From Echinochloa phyllopogon (Eukaryota > Streptophyta > Magnoliopsida > Poales > Poaceae), in the NCBI GenBank assembly GCA_033239725.1, contig BTCW01000006.1, positions 1,830,501-1,894,500 of the forward strand: 64,000 bases of DNA. Reading direction: 5' to 3'. Below the pieces are notes generated by a model. That model searched no databases and was not told where the DNA came from. It worked only from the letters and a program-made list of their open reading frames with translations. Of this stretch, positions 11,212 to 23,592 are shown piece by piece (the stretch's first letter is position 1; each line of letters begins with the position of its first letter). The translations under genes and the position numbers were made by a program.

Positions 11212-11930
11212 GTACAGACCCAGCCTGGGCCTGGCTGCTTATACAGAGGCTATCAGACTACTGCATACAGTATACCACGAGTTTATAATAATTCCGTCAT
11301 CTGAAATAATAAAATTGGAAAGGTTCAGATCTGAGAACAATTGTTTATTTTGGATAATCATAGGATTCAATACTATATTAAGCTTGGAACTGTCCTGCGT
11401 GTTTGAGGGAAAGAGTGGACATGTTCAGGCTGTCGTGGTAACACGCTCATAGTCATAGATCTAGTGGCCAGCGAGGTGCTGCCATTACTCGTTCTTTGCA
11501 TAGATGGTCGGCCCTATTGTCATGACAAGACCTCACTGACAGCCAATTGTTGGGCACAAGCACAACAAACAAAGTTTCATCTCAAATTAAAACTAAAAAG
11601 GTTCCACATTTGCTCAACTGCAATAGCTTGATCTCACGGTACATTAAATTAAATTAGGAATATCATACATGATGCAAGTGATTATGACTGCTTATGGCAT
11701 CGGCTACAAGTCTCCACAACAGTAAACTTAACTCTTTCAGGAACTTTATTCTCAATGTATGTTGTAATAGCCCAAAGCACTCTACGAGCTTCCCTTAGAC
11801 CGTTGCCCTTGGAGGGGCACCATCCAATTCCGTTGTCAGAACACCTGATAGTAGAACCACAATTGGTGTCCAATGTAAGAAACTCGAGTGACACTGCATG
11901 CTTTAGCTCCGACGGGGTCCCTCCCGAGCT
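11212..11930. other. Unassigned sequence
   Basis: No recognised gene. A 70-codon minus-strand frame (11682-11894) abuts the LINE fragment and is unrecognised. A 22-base stretch at 11907-11928 matches the LTR of the Gypsy family of elements A and B. Confidence 0.4.
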
Positions 11931-11937
11931 CGAGTTT

Positions 11938-13496
11938 CTAGGTCTTCACGATCTCCCCCTCCGGGACCAACATATTTGTTAGGCCCAGCAACCACCTGAA
12001 TTTTTCCATCCTTTGCTTATCCAGCTTTGTCTCCGACAGGAACAAAATGTCTGGACCATCCGACTTCTGGAGCTCCAGAAGTCCACGAACTGCCGGGCGG
12101 TTTCCCAACCCCCGGCAGTTCCATGCCACAATCTTCATTGGGGCCCGCAGGACTGGTCCGCCAGCCCCGCATCAACTTTTGTTCGCTTGTTACTTGTCAG
12201 CTCGCTCCCCTTCCCGCCCTCCAAACCGGCACACTCCACTCCCTCGGCTATCTCTTCTGTGAAACTTGTTTTTCTAGATGTTTCCCCACCGATCTTTAAA
12301 CTCGCCTTCTCTGCTCCAGCACGTTGTTGCTTCTTATAGTAACCCTTTTTCTTGGATCCTTCCTTCACAACCTCTTTATTCTTTCCTCCCTCTGGCACTT
12401 CCTTCGGATCAACATGCATGAGCTGCATGTTATTGTTATCTTCAATTAAACCACTGTCTCCCACCTACTTCTCCTGGACCTTCTCATTTCCACCTAGGGC
12501 CAGCATTTTCTTAGCTTTGTTATCCTCCTGTTCCTTTCTGCCTGAGATTTCTTCTGGGTTAGTCACATCCTCCTCCCCTCCCGTTACACTCTCCTTCTTC
12601 CCCTCAACCCTCACATCCGATTCTCTCCAAGATGGAGCATCACTACCCGACCCAGACTGCCATGCTCTCCCACCCGAACCCCAGCTCCCTCTACTATCAC
12701 TTCCACCCTGCCTCCATCCAAGTTGGGGTAAACCTCCACGATCACCAGCTGCTTCCTTCACTCTCCTTTTCTCAGGCATGTATCGGAGATTTTTGCTGAA
12801 CTGATTTTCTTCTCCTTTCTGGAGTATTTTCTCACACACCTTATCTATGTGCCCTATAATACCACACCTGTAGCAGAAGTCTGGTAAGTATTCGTACGCC
12901 ATTGGGCACCATAGAGGCCGCTCCTTCCCCTCCTTTTCTTCTAAACGAATCATAATTCCCCTCATCAAAGGTTTGCGGATGTCTAGGCGCACCTTGATTC
13001 TTAGAACCCTTCCCACTGCCGATCCATCCTCCTCCTTCTCCATCTCTATGAATTCCCCCAACTGCTTCTCCCACAGTCATATTCATCATACCGAAAGGCA
13101 ACTTTGAGACCCTCACCCACACTGGAATGAAGGCAGAAACCATCTCCTCCAGCGTTTTTGTTTCATCAAAATCAACCATGATGACCAGATCCTTCCCAAA
13201 CATCCACGGGCCGTCGTCCAGGGCTCTTCTCTTCCCTGTTGCCTGATGAAAGGTGAACAAAAAATGGTTTTCACCAAGATCTTTGCAGCTTACCCCTTTG
13301 ACTGGGCACCAGATCCTGCCTAGCGCCTGGCCCAAGCCCTCCGCATTCACCAACCTCTCCGCTAGCACCTTCCCCACCGCCTGCATCGACTTCCCCTTCT
13401 CCTTGGAGGTACCAGCCCCCCGATCTTGATGCCCTTGCTTTCCGCCGCCGACAGGTTCATCTTCTTCAACATCTCCTCCACTGACTGCATCGCCAT
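11938..13496 (-). pseudogene. 5' part of an L1-type LINE: ORF1 and the first 66 codons of ORF2
   Basis: ORF1 starts at 13496 (MAMQSVEEMLKK). It carries a DUF4283-like region (GPWMFGKDLVIM, PVWVRVSKLPF) and a CCHC zinc knuckle, CYRCGIIGHIDKVC. It is broken by frame changes at a C-run at 13416-13421 and a C-run at 13055-13059, and by an in-frame TAG at 12465-12467. Its stop (TGA, 12135-12137) overlaps the ORF2 ATG (12136-12138) as ATGA. ORF2 opens with MKIVAWNCRGLGN, the start of the AP-endonuclease, and is cut after WLLGLTNMLVP at about 11938. This copy is 3'-truncated or deleted, unlike ordinary 5'-truncated LINEs. Element A sits just upstream of ORF1, in the presumed leader. Confidence 0.85.
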
Positions 13497-13665
13497 CCCC
13501 TCCCTCCGATCAGAGAAGAGACGAAAACTAGGGTTCCTGGCGGACAGTGGAGACTAGGGTTAGCAGATGTGGTTCGGCTCCCTATTGGAGAATTGGACGT
13601 GGACTCGATTGATGGATGGGACGTGGAAATCTAGATCAGGTCAGAGACGTGAGACGTGATCCAAT

Positions 13666-13670
13666 CAGAT
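13666..13670 (+). repeat. Target-site duplication, left copy (element A)
   Basis: CAGAT immediately left of the LTR is repeated at 22465-22469 immediately right of the other LTR. Confidence 0.95.
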
Positions 13671-14255
13671 TGTTCGCACCCAAAATTGACAGGCCGAGTA
13701 CAACCGGTCAGACCGGTTCTAGGAAGCGGTCAGACCGGTTTCCCTGTAGCTGATATGGCAACAGCCAAACCGGTCTGACCGGTTTGTCTAAGCGGTCTGA
13801 CCGGTTTCACTCCGAGTTGGAGTAGAATTAGGAGTCCTAGTTGGTTCCAAATTGTAAAAGGATTCCTTGCGGGGCAAGACCTCCCCACCCTATAAATATA
13901 AAGGGCCGTGGCCGGTTGAGAGTTATCATCCAATCGATCAATCAATATTATCTTTCTACTTTTTATCTCCAAACCCTAGCTTTTCCAACCCCTTTGCTTT
14001 CCTTGTTTGTCTCTACGGCGTTCAAGGAGGTTCTGAGTGGCCTGACCGATCTCAGAACAGCCCTAAGCGCGCCATCTCCGATGGGGTCCCTCCCGAGGTG
14101 GTGATCTTAGGTTCATCCCGAAGCTCCCGAGGGAAACCGGTCTGACCGGATCCCTGAACCGGTCTGACCGGTTTGGGTGGAGTTGAGGCGAGTTCATCGT
14201 TTCTTCGTTTGCGCGATTCGGCGCTCGCGTGTGTTGGCTAGAAAAAGCATCAACA
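13671..14255 (+). repeat. 5' LTR of element A
   Basis: 585 bp. It contains a TATA box (TATAAATATA, 13891-13900) and three pairs of the CGGTCWGACCG palindrome (around 13703, 13769 and 14136), each pair spaced 22 bp. It ends GCATCAACA. Confidence 0.95.
13891..13900 (+). promoter_or_regulatory. LTR TATA box, element A
   Basis: TATAAATATA after the C-rich CCTCCCCACCC; the same block recurs in the 3' LTR and in both LTRs of element B. Confidence 0.7.
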
Positions 14256-14261
14256 CACTTT

Positions 14262-14279
14262 TGGCGACTCCGCTGGGGA
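14262..14279 (+). promoter_or_regulatory. Primer-binding site, element A
   Basis: TGGCGACTCCGCTGGGGA, 6 bases after the LTR. Its complement ends in CCA as a tRNA 3' end would; I believe tRNA-Arg but did not verify. Element B has the same site at 31195-31212. Confidence 0.8.
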
Positions 14280-14329
14280 CTATAGAAGATCTGGTTGTCA
14301 AAGACCGTTCGATCTAAGCTCCAGACAAG

Positions 14330-17300
14330 ATGGGATCTCGATGTGATCTTGATGCGGATAACATCATCGCAGCTTCATTGGAAGATCTTACTCCGGAGGA
14401 GCAGAAGAATTTTGAGGCGCTACAAGAGTTCATGAAGATGCAATTTTTGGCTGGCGTCAAGAAAGATCGTCATGGCAAGGTGGCAAGAGTGCAAGAGTTT
14501 GAGCTGCCGGCGATCAAGTTAAACGACAATCGAGTTGAGGTAATACCCGCTGTAAGTAAATCACAAACCACTCCTTCTACTACTGTTCCTAAAAATAGTG
14601 TAGAAAGAGATGAATTGCTTGCCTCTTACATTGCTCGTTTAGAAAGATTAGAAGATCTTGAGAAAGATAGGACCACTACTTGCTTTAACAATAATGAAAC
14701 TAGTAGTAGCGCTCCTAAAATTAATTCCAGTAGTGGAGTTTTTCCTAGCTTGACACCCATACCCAATGTTAATACTGAAAAATACACATATGGTATGCCA
14801 CCTGAGTTTGCCATTGGTCAATCCCCTGCGTTCCAACCGACCGGGCCAAATATGGCCAAACCGGTCAGACCGGATCAGGGAACCGGTCAGACCGGTCTGA
14901 CCAGTGCGCTTGAATTGGTGCATGAGCAGCCTATACCGCTTTCTGTTTCACCTGATTCGATGGTTTATGCTCACACTAATGCTTTAGGTACTGCTAGACC
15001 TCAATATAGTACAACAGTTAATACATCTGCTCAAGGAAACGTTATACCTGATGATGTTTTTGAAAGTTATAGGTTAGCTCAAGCTAAGGTTGCTCCCTAC
15101 TTAAATAAGATGAATTTGGAGAATGTGCAAACCCAACAGCCAAATAATCCTAACTGGGCTGAATTTAATAAATTTAGAGAAGATTTGGTTAATGTAGTGA
15201 AAAAGTAAACTTGGCGTTGATATTGGTAATACAAATTTGTATCGAAAACCATATAATGCTGAGTTTGATAATTTTCCTCTTCCCCGTGGTTGGCGTATGC
15301 CAGACTTGATTAAATTTAGTGGAGATGATGACCGAACCACGTGGGAACATATTAGTCAATACATAGCTCAACTGGGAGAAGCGGGTGCTTATAATGCTCT
15401 TAAAGTGCGTTTATTTTCTTTATCATTGACTGGCACCGCCTTTGCTTGGTTTTCTTCACTTGCTCCCGGTTCTATTATATCTTGGGATATGTTAGAACGT
15501 AAATTTCATGATCACTTTTATAGTGGGAGCTTGCAATTGAAATTGACAGAGTTGACATCGGTTAGACAAAGTAGAGATGAAACTGTTTCTGCTTATATTA
15601 AGAGGTTTAAAGAAACTAAGAACCGTTGCTTTAATTTGTCAATCACTGATATGGACCTTGCTGATATTTGCTTAAAAGGTTTAAGGTCATCTATAAGAGA
15701 TAGAATAGAGGGTGCTGACTTTCTTTCGGTTGCTCAAGTTCAAATTAGAGCTTTAATTGTTGAAAACCGAATGAATAAAGAAAAAGAGAGGGATACTTCT
15801 AGATCACGTCGTTCTAATGTTCATGTGGTTGACTATGAATCTGATGATTCGAGTGATAGTGATAAAGAAGTATTTGCTGCTGAATTTGTATGGCCCTCTA
15901 AAGAAAAAACTTATTCTTGTACATCGCTTAAGCCGGTTAACAAAAATCGGCAAGAAGAAGTTAAGTTTACTTTTGATGTTTCGAAATGTGATCGTATATT
16001 TGATGAATTGCTTAAATCTGGAAATATCAAATTATCTCATAAGTTACCTCCACTTGAAGAATTGAAGAGACGTGCATATTGCAAGTTTCATAATACTTAT
16101 TCTCATGCCACTAATGATTGCAATGTGTTTCGTCGACAGGTTCAATCGGCCATAAATGAAGGTCGTTTGACATTTCAAGAAATGCAAGTGGATAAAGCTC
16201 CTTTCCCTGTCAATACTATGGATTTGCAACAGCCTAAGGTTTTGGTTCGGCCGCATCAAGCCGAAGCAACCAAAGGAAAGAATGTTGTGATTAGTGAAGC
16301 AAAAACCGATTTGAGGGGGAAAGAGTTAATTCGAGAAGTTGCATGTGAGACAACTCCAGATGGCAGGGAGACATTCAAGGTCACTGTGAGGGCCTCTGAA
16401 CATGGGGGGCAAGGGTCGACCGTTCCCACCGAGCAGAGACCGTTTGAGCCTGTACAGGCCAAACCGGTTAGACCGGTTGGGGAAAGCGGTCAGACCAGTT
16501 TTCCCCCAGGTCGTCCAAAGATGATTAAACCGAGCCGTCCAGAGATTGGAAACTGGAAACTCAATGTTGCAAAGAATCAGGGGAGTACTCTTAGGCCAAA
16601 GGTCACTTTTGATATGTTATTTGACAAGTACTCCAAACAAAAGGCCGTTACAAGTGATCGGCCGGTAAAAAAGAGATTGAGAGTGCCCCCATATCAAGAA
16701 GAATATCCTCAGCCAAAGAGGAATTTTGTTCAGCAATGGGAGGCACCAAGTCCATGTCCACCTCGTCCAGTTTATGATGATAATGGAGTGATGTGGGTAC
16801 CATATCAACAATCTTTTCAACATGGATGGGGGGACCGCGAAGGCCAGCATTAGACAGGATCTCAAGACCTAGACAGGACCGTTTGGCACCTTGCCAATCT
16901 GGTCAGAGTCACCAGACCCAACCGGTCAGACCGGTTCCACAAACCGGTCAGACCGGTTTCCTTGGGAAATCGGCAAAACCTCCTATGAAGCAAGTTTACA
17001 AGCCAAAACAGCGTGAGGAGGTGCATAGGATGGATATTGACCCAGAGAGGACTACAAATCAAGATGTTATTCAGATTGGGTTGATAAATGTTCCCCTTGG
17101 AAACGATGGCAAAGGACCGATTGTCACGGACAATCAGGTTAAGACACCTATTCAGAAAGATTCTGTTGCTGATGGTGAAGCCAGTGGGAGTGGTTCCAAC
17201 TCCAAATACTTTTTGCCAAGATGGTGTCCTCCTGGTTTATCTCGTACTCAAAGGAGGAAGCTTCAGCGATTAAGGTTTCAGGAGATGAAGGAGAAAGAGC

Positions 17301-18277
17301 TAGAGAAGCAGAGGGACGAAGCTTTCAACAAGTACAGGCCCATGATTCCACAAGGAAAAGAATGGAAAGCTAAGATCAGCTCTCAGACAGAACCGGTCAG
17401 ACCGGTTCAGGAGTCGGTCAGACCGGTTGAACCGGTCAGACCGGTTGACGAAAGCGGTCAGACCGCTTTGCCCGACGCGCCACCCGGTTTTTCTTCTCCT
17501 TCTCCTATGATTTGTCATGGCAAGCTATCATCGGTATCTACTTTAGAGGACGATGAAGAGCTTGTTGATTATGGTTTTTCTCCTGAACATACAAATTTTG
17601 AGCTTAACGTAATTCATATGTCTATGGATGGTTATGTATTGTCAGAAGAAAGCGTTGCTCAACTTGATTTTGGTCCAAAGGAGGCTATTTTCCAGAAGCC
17701 CAAAGCTGATGAGAGTCATCTGAAGGCTTTATACATGAAGGGTCATATTAATGGGAAGCCTATCTCTCGCATGCTAGTGGATGGAGGGGCAATAGTTAAC
17801 TTGATGCCATACTCTCTATTCAAGAAGCTGGGAGGTTCAGATGAAGAGTTGATCAAGACCAATATGACCATCAGCGGCGTTGGAGGAGGCGAACCTATGG
17901 GCGCCAAGGGAGTTGCTTCTATGGAGCTCACTGTTGGAAGCAAGACGTTGGCCACTGCGTTCTTCATCGCTGAGACTCAAGGTAACTACAGTTTAATCCT
18001 TGGTCGTGATTGGATTCATGCAAACCAGTGTGTGCCTTCTACTTTGCATCAATTTTTAATTCAGTGGATAGATGATGAAGTAGAGGTCGTTCATGGAGAT
18101 ACATCGGCTTGTGTTGCAGTGGCCGATAGTTCTACCATGAATGATCATGGGAATCTTAAGTGTTTATCTGGTTTAGATTTATTTGATTGTGAGATCATTG
18201 GTTGCATCAAGGATGGCTTTGCTACTGCTGTTATGAGGCCGATCGGAGATCTGGCTATACCATCTCTTATGATTTGA
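14330..18277 (+). pseudogene. Element A gag-protease region, two frame breaks
   Basis: Gag starts at 14330 (MGSRCDLDAD). The frame closes at 15208 after a one-base insertion in an A-run, resumes at 15237-16853, breaks again at a G-run near 16828 (one base fewer than in element B), and resumes to 18277. Domains: retrotransposon gag (WEHISQYIAQ to FKETKNRC, about 15340-15640), a Cys/His cluster YCKFHNTYSHATNDC (about 16075), and an aspartic protease with MLVDGGAIVNLMPYS (about 17770), using DGG rather than DSG/DTG. Palindrome pairs at about 14862, 16466, 16921 and 17394 are translated as alternating PVRP and GQTG. The end overlaps the pol frame by 76 bases. Confidence 0.9.
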
Positions 18278-21200
18278 TGGATCCGAATCTAGAGTGGTTA
18301 CAGCAGAGGCGTGAACACTATCGGGCGCATAAGAACGATATGTGTGAAGCCATTGAAGATTTTGATGATTTGAGCAAGTTAGGACAAGGGTTTACGTCGG
18401 TCGATCCTCTAGAGGAGGTAGACATTGGTGATGGTACTGTGCCTAGGCCGACATTTGTAAACAAGAATCTTGATCCTTTGTTTAAATCTGAGTTAATAAA
18501 GCTATTAAAAGAGTATGTTGATTGTTTTGCATGGAGTTACAATGAAATGCCTGGTTTAAGTCGTGATTTAGTTGAGCATCGTTTACCCATTAAACCTGGT
18601 TTTAGGCCTTTTAAACAATCTCGTAGAAACTTTAATCCTGATATTTATGACCGAGTGAAAGAAGAAATCAATCGGTTACTAGATGCTAAATTTATTAGGC
18701 CTTGTCGATATGCTAATTGGATCTCTAATATTGTGCCTGTTGAAAAGAAAGGAACAAAAAAGCTTCGTGTTTGCATTGATTTTAGAGATCTCAATAGAGC
18801 TACTCCTAAAGATGAATATCCTATGCCTATAGCCGATTTTCTTGTTAATGCTGCATCTGGACATAGAATTCTTAGCTTTCTTGATGGTAATGCTGGTTAT
18901 AATCAAATATTTATGGCCGAAGAGGATATAGCCAAAACGGCCTTTCTATGTCCGGGTTTTGTTGGTCTATTTGAGTGGGTAGTAATGACTTTTGGTCTGA
19001 AAAATGCTGGCGCCACATATCAAAGAGCTATGAATTTGATTTTTCATGATTTACTTGGCATTATAGTAGAAGTTTATATCGATGATATTGTTGTCAAATC
19101 GGCTGGAGTAGATTCTCATTTGGCTGATTTAAGACTTACATTTGAAAGAATGCGTCGATATAAATTGAAAATGAATCCACTCAAATGTGCTTTTGGTGTA
19201 TCGGCTGGAAAGTTCTTGGGATTTGTTGTACATGAAAAGGGCATAGAGATAGATCCTAAGAAGATTGAAGCTATTAACAATGTGAAGGCTCCTACTTGCA
19301 AGAAAGATTTACAAAGGTTCTTGGGCAAAGTAAATTACTTAAGGAGATTTATTTGTAATTTGTCCGGGAAGGTGAGTGCTTTTACTCCTTTACTTCGGTT
19401 GAAGAATGACATTGATTTCACTTGGGGGGCAAAACAACAAGAAGCATTTGATGAGATCAAGCAATATTTGTCTTCGCTACCTGTCCTTCAAGCGCCTAAG
19501 AGTGGGGTTCCATTCAAATTATATGTGGCGGCGGAGGAAAATGTCATTGGAGGTGTTTTGACTCAAGAAACCGAAGGAAAGGAACATGTGGTTGCATATG
19601 AGAGTAGAAGATTGTTGGATGCCGAAACAAGGTACACTTTTATTGAGAAGTTATGTTTATCATTATATCATACTTGTACCAAGTTGAGGCATTATCTTTT
19701 ACCAAGTACTTGTATAGTCGCGTGTCAAACCGACATAATTAAATACATGTTGCATAAACCAATTCTAAGTGGTAGAGTCGGCAAATGGGCTTATGCTTTA
19801 GTTGAATATGACTTGCATTGTGAACCATTAACTTCAATGAAAGGTCAAATAGTAGCCGACTTTATTGTTGGACATAGAGTAGATAAGCAACTTGATTTAA
19901 ATGTCGGTTATGTTACTCTTACTCCATGGAAGTTACATTTTGATGGATCGGTTTGTAAGAGTGGTTGTGGTATTGGGATTGTTATTACTTCTCCTCACGG
20001 GGCTATTTTTGAAGCACTTAACCGATTAGATCATAAATGTACTAATAACCAAGTCGAGTATGAAGCTCTTCTATTCGGATTGGGAATTTTGCATGACATG
20101 GGAGTAAAGCATGTGGAAGCTTATGGTGATTCTTTGCTGGTGGTACAACAAGTTTCTAAGGTATGTCAATGCTTAGATGGATTTTTAAATGCATATCTCG
20201 ATAGATGCTTTGATATTATATCTTGCTTCGATGAGTTTGTGATTCGTCATGTACCACGAGAAAAGAATCCAAAGGCAAATGCTCTGGCTCAGCTAGCATC
20301 TGGTTATAACGTTCAGAAAAGAAATTTTCAAGAACAAAGACCGGTGTTTTTAGAAGCCGAGTGTTCTGTTCTGGAGGAACCGGTCGCACCGCTTCCTCAA
20401 ACCGGTCTGACCGGTTCAACCGGTCTGACCGCTTTACAGAACCGGTCTAACCGGTTGCCTGGTGAAAATACTACTTCGGCTGTTGTTTGCAATCAAGACG
20501 AAGTGGATGATTGGAGAAAACCTTTAGTTAGTTATTTGCAAAATCCTAGCAGTACAGCTGACAGAAAAATTCGACGATGGGCTCTCAAGTTCGTTTTGGA
20601 TGATGATGAGTTGTATCGTCGGACTATTGATGGTTTGCTTTTAAAATGTTTGGGTCCTGACCAAGCTAGGTTAGCTATGGCAGAGGTTCATGAAGGAATT
20701 TGTGGTACTCATCAATCGGCTCCCAAGATGAAGTGGCTCCTTAGGCGAGCTTGTTTCTATTGGCCCAATATGATAGCCGATTGTTTTAAATATTATAAAG
20801 GATGTGAAGAATGTCAAAAACATGGGGATATTCAGTTGGTACCTACAGCATTGATGCATCCAATTATTAAGCCTTGGCCTTTCCTAGATTTTGTTGGCAA
20901 GATTCATCCTTCTTCGACAAAGGGTCATTGTTTTGTGATTGTGGCAACTGATTATTTTACTAAGTGGACGGAAGCACTTCCTTTGAAGCATATGACGCAT
21001 AGAGAGGTGATTGAATTTATTAGAGAAAATATTATACATAGGTTTGGTATTCCACAAACTTTGACTACGGATCAAGGGACTTCATTCATATCCAAAGAGG
21101 TGCGTGAGTTTGTTAATTCTTATGGTATTAAACTTCTCAATTCATCTCCATATTATGCTCAAGCCAATGGTCAAGCTGAATCTAGCAACAAGACCTTGGT

Positions 21201-21756
21201 AAAGCTTATCAAGAAGAAGGTAGAAGATCATCCTAAAAGGTGGCATGAGGTATTATCTGAAGCTTTATGGGCTCATCGTATTTCTAAACATGGTGCTACT
21301 AAAGTAACTCCGTTTGAGCTTGTGTATGGTCAAGAAGCCGTTTTGCCCGTAGAGGTAAATCTTGGCGCATATAGACTTGCAAAGCAAAATAATCTTGATG
21401 TTGATACATATTATGCTTTGATGATGGACAATATTGATGAGGTGACCGACAAGCGTTTGGGAGCTTTAGAAGAAATTGAAAAGGATAAGAGATGAATGGC
21501 GAGAGCATACAACAAGAAAGTGAAATTCAAGTCCTTTCAAGTAGGTGATTTGGTGTGGAAGACAATTTTGCCTATTGGATTGAAAAGCAACAAGTTTGGT
21601 AAGTGGTCTCCAAGTTGGGAGGGTCCTTTCAAGATTATGGAGGTTTGCTCAGGAAATTCTTACATAGTGGAAACTTTGCAAGGACAGCAGCTACCTAGAG
21701 CTCTCAATGGGAGATACTTGAAGAAATTTTATCCAAGTGTTTGGCAAAGTGCTTGA
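18202..21756 (+). pseudogene. Element A pol: RT, RNase H, integrase, with a premature TGA
   Basis: RT motifs are FRPFKQSRRNF, VCIDFRDLNRAT, MTFGLKNAGATYQRAM and YIDDIVVKS (about 19075). A first RNase H-like domain follows (VPFKLYVAAEE), then a second (LHFDGSVCKSG, NNQVEYEAL). Integrase has an HHCC zinc-binding region (HEGICGTH, CEEC) and the catalytic ATDYFTKW, TTDQGTSF and GQAESSNK. TGA at 21493-21495 splits off the last 86 codons, and a 12-bp in-frame deletion follows WPF (20884) compared with element B. The pol frame lies at -1 relative to gag-protease, as in element B. Palindromes at 20396-20455 read as TGLTG and NRSNR. Confidence 0.9.
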
Positions 21757-21862
21757 TAGGACATGGCCGATTTATAGTTAAAAAAATCGCCCTTAGGACA
21801 AAATGGCCGGTGAATTCTGTGACATCGACCTTAGCATATTTTCTAGTGCATAAAATTTACTA

Positions 21863-21879
21863 GAAAACAGGGGGGCATA
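21863..21879 (+). promoter_or_regulatory. Polypurine tract, element A
   Basis: GAAAACAGGGGGGCATA directly precedes the 3' LTR (start 21880), the expected plus-strand primer. Confidence 0.8.
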
Positions 21880-22464
21880 TGTTCGCACCCAAAATTGACA
21901 GGTCGAGTACAACCGGTCAGACCGGATCTAGGAAGCGGTCAGACCGGTTTCCCTGTAGCTGATCTGGCAATAACCAAACCGGTCTGACCGGTTTGTCTAA
22001 GCGGTCTGACCGGTTTCACTCCGAGTTGGAGTAAAATTAGGAGTCCTAGTTGGTTCTAAATTGTAAAAGGATTCCTTGTGGGGCAAGACCTCCCCACCCT
22101 ATAAATATAAAGGGCTGTGGCCGGTTGAGAGTTATCATCCAATCGATCAATCAATATTATCTTTCTACTTTTTATCTCCAAACCCTAGCTTTTCCAACCC
22201 CTTTGCTTTCCTTGTTTGTCTCTACGGCGTTCAAGGAGGTACTGAGTGGCCAGACCGATCTCAGAACAACCCTAAGCGCGCCATCTCCGACGGGGTCCCT
22301 CCCGAGGTGGTGATCTTAGGTTCATCCCGAAGCTCCCGAGGGAAACCGGTCTGACCGGATCCCTGAACCGGTCTGACCGGTTTGGGTGGAGTTGAGGCGA
22401 GTTCATCGTTTCTTCGTTTGTGCGATTCGGCGCTCGCGTGTGTTGGCCAGAAAAAGCGTCAACA
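21880..22464 (+). repeat. 3' LTR of element A
   Basis: 585 bp, same length as the 5' LTR; starts TGTTCGCACCC, ends GCGTCAACA. TATA at 22100-22109. Three palindrome pairs retained. The right TSD copy CAGAT follows at 22465. Confidence 0.95.
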
Positions 22465-22469
22465 CAGAT

Positions 22470-23006
22470 CATGGGAAGAAGGAAGATGGGAAACTAGATC
22501 GCCACTACAGGAACCAAACCCGAGTCGCCTGGGTGTCCCCAGGCGCCGAGGACTTTTCGCGAAAACCTTTTTGCGTCAATTTGATAGCTTCAAGAGAATT
22601 GATTGCGTGGACCGCAGCTTTCTTGCATCTTGTTATCTTGAAAAAGTATCGCTACACCTTTCTAAATTCTTAATCTGAAGATCATCACATGACGAACTGC
22701 AAATGCAATAGTGCAGCCATACAACAAAGTGAAAGCTCCAAAGAGAAGCATAAAATGGAATAAATTTCCCAATACAATAGGTAGTATACGACATCCTGTG
22801 TACAAATAATTCAGTTTTCATCACAGACCAATCAAAATACAACCAACAGAAGAATTGTTGTTCTATCCAATACACCAAGCCCACAACGACTAAGTAGTTA
22901 GATGATGAGAATTATCAGCAGATCTTGTAACAATGACCACATCATCCTGAACTCAAGAAGCTAGGGCCAGAAGGCTATCTGCAAAGGGAAGGAAATACAT
23001 GATCAT
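22470..23006. other. Unique spacer between elements A and B
   Basis: About 540 bp of non-element DNA. No gene is visible. An 8-bp stem with a 4-base loop (CGCCTGGG TGTC CCCAGGCG) sits at 22526-22545. Before the insertions this flank was contiguous with the LINE leader on its left and with sequence now at 31836 on its right. Confidence 0.6.
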
Positions 23007-23011
23007 GCCTG

Positions 23012-23592
23012 TGTTGACGCCTTTTCTGGCCAACACACGCGAGCGCCGTATCGCGCAAACGAAGGAACGATGAACTCGCCGCAGCTCCACCCAAACCGGT
23101 CAGACCGGTTTAGGGATCCGGTCAGACCGGTTTCCCTCGGGAGCTTCGGGATGACCTAGGATCACCACCTCGGGAGGGACCCCGTCGGAGATGGCGCGCC
23201 TAGGGTTGCTCTGAGATCGGTCAGGCCACTCAGAACCTCCTTGAACGCCGTAGAGACAAGCAAGGAAAGCAAAAGGGGTTGGAAAGCTAGGGTTTAGAGA
23301 TATAAAGTAAAAGATATATTGATTGATCGATTGGATGATGACTCTCAACCGGCCACGGCCCTTTATATTTATAGGGTGGTGAGGTCTTGCCCCGCAAGGA
23401 ATCCTTTTACAATTTGGAACCAACTAGGACTCCTAACTCTACTCCAACTCGGACTGAAACCGGTCAGACCGCTTTGGCAAACCGGTCAGACCGGTTTGGC
23501 TGTTGCCAGATCGGCTACAGGGAAACCGGTCTGACCGCTTCCTGAGGTCGGTCTGACCGGTTTGCGTGGCTTGCCAATTTTGGGTGCGAACA
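23012..23592 (-). repeat. 3' LTR of element B
   Basis: 581 bp; on the minus strand starts TGTTCGCACCC at 23592 and ends GCGTCAACA at 23012. Contains the TATA block and three 22-bp palindrome pairs. The polypurine tract AAAACAGGGGGGCATG lies just outside at about 23593-23610. Confidence 0.95.

Larger units (their letters stand above)
13671..22464 (+). mobile_element. Element A: near-complete Gypsy LTR retrotransposon (8794 bp)
   Basis: It has two 585-bp LTRs with TGTT...AACA ends, a 5-bp TSD (CAGAT), a primer-binding site, a polypurine tract, and gag-protease and pol coding regions. Dual RNase H-like domains (one after RT, one further on) and absence of a chromodomain suggest the Tat-type lineage (inference from domain order). 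By eye about 15 differences separate the two LTRs, so it is clearly older than element B. It carries a one-base insertion near 15200, a one-base deletion near 16828, a 12-bp in-frame deletion near 20884 and a TGA at 21493-21495, so it is not autonomous. Confidence 0.95.

Noticed and set aside
7215..13496. The two LINE pieces as one twin-primed insertion
   Set aside because: Twin priming places the inverted 5' part before the 3' part, head to head. Here the 3' part comes first and the pieces are tail to tail with about 1.5 kb between, so they are more simply two separate relics.
18202..18277. Programmed -1 frameshift site in the gag-pol overlap
   Set aside because: I looked for an XXXYYYZ heptamer in the gag frame and found none, so I report the offset but do not call a site.
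13703..22381. The PVRP/GQTG peptides as a selected protein repeat
   Set aside because: The 22-bp pitch changes the frame between partners and the same units occur in non-coding LTRs, so a peptide-level explanation does not fit.
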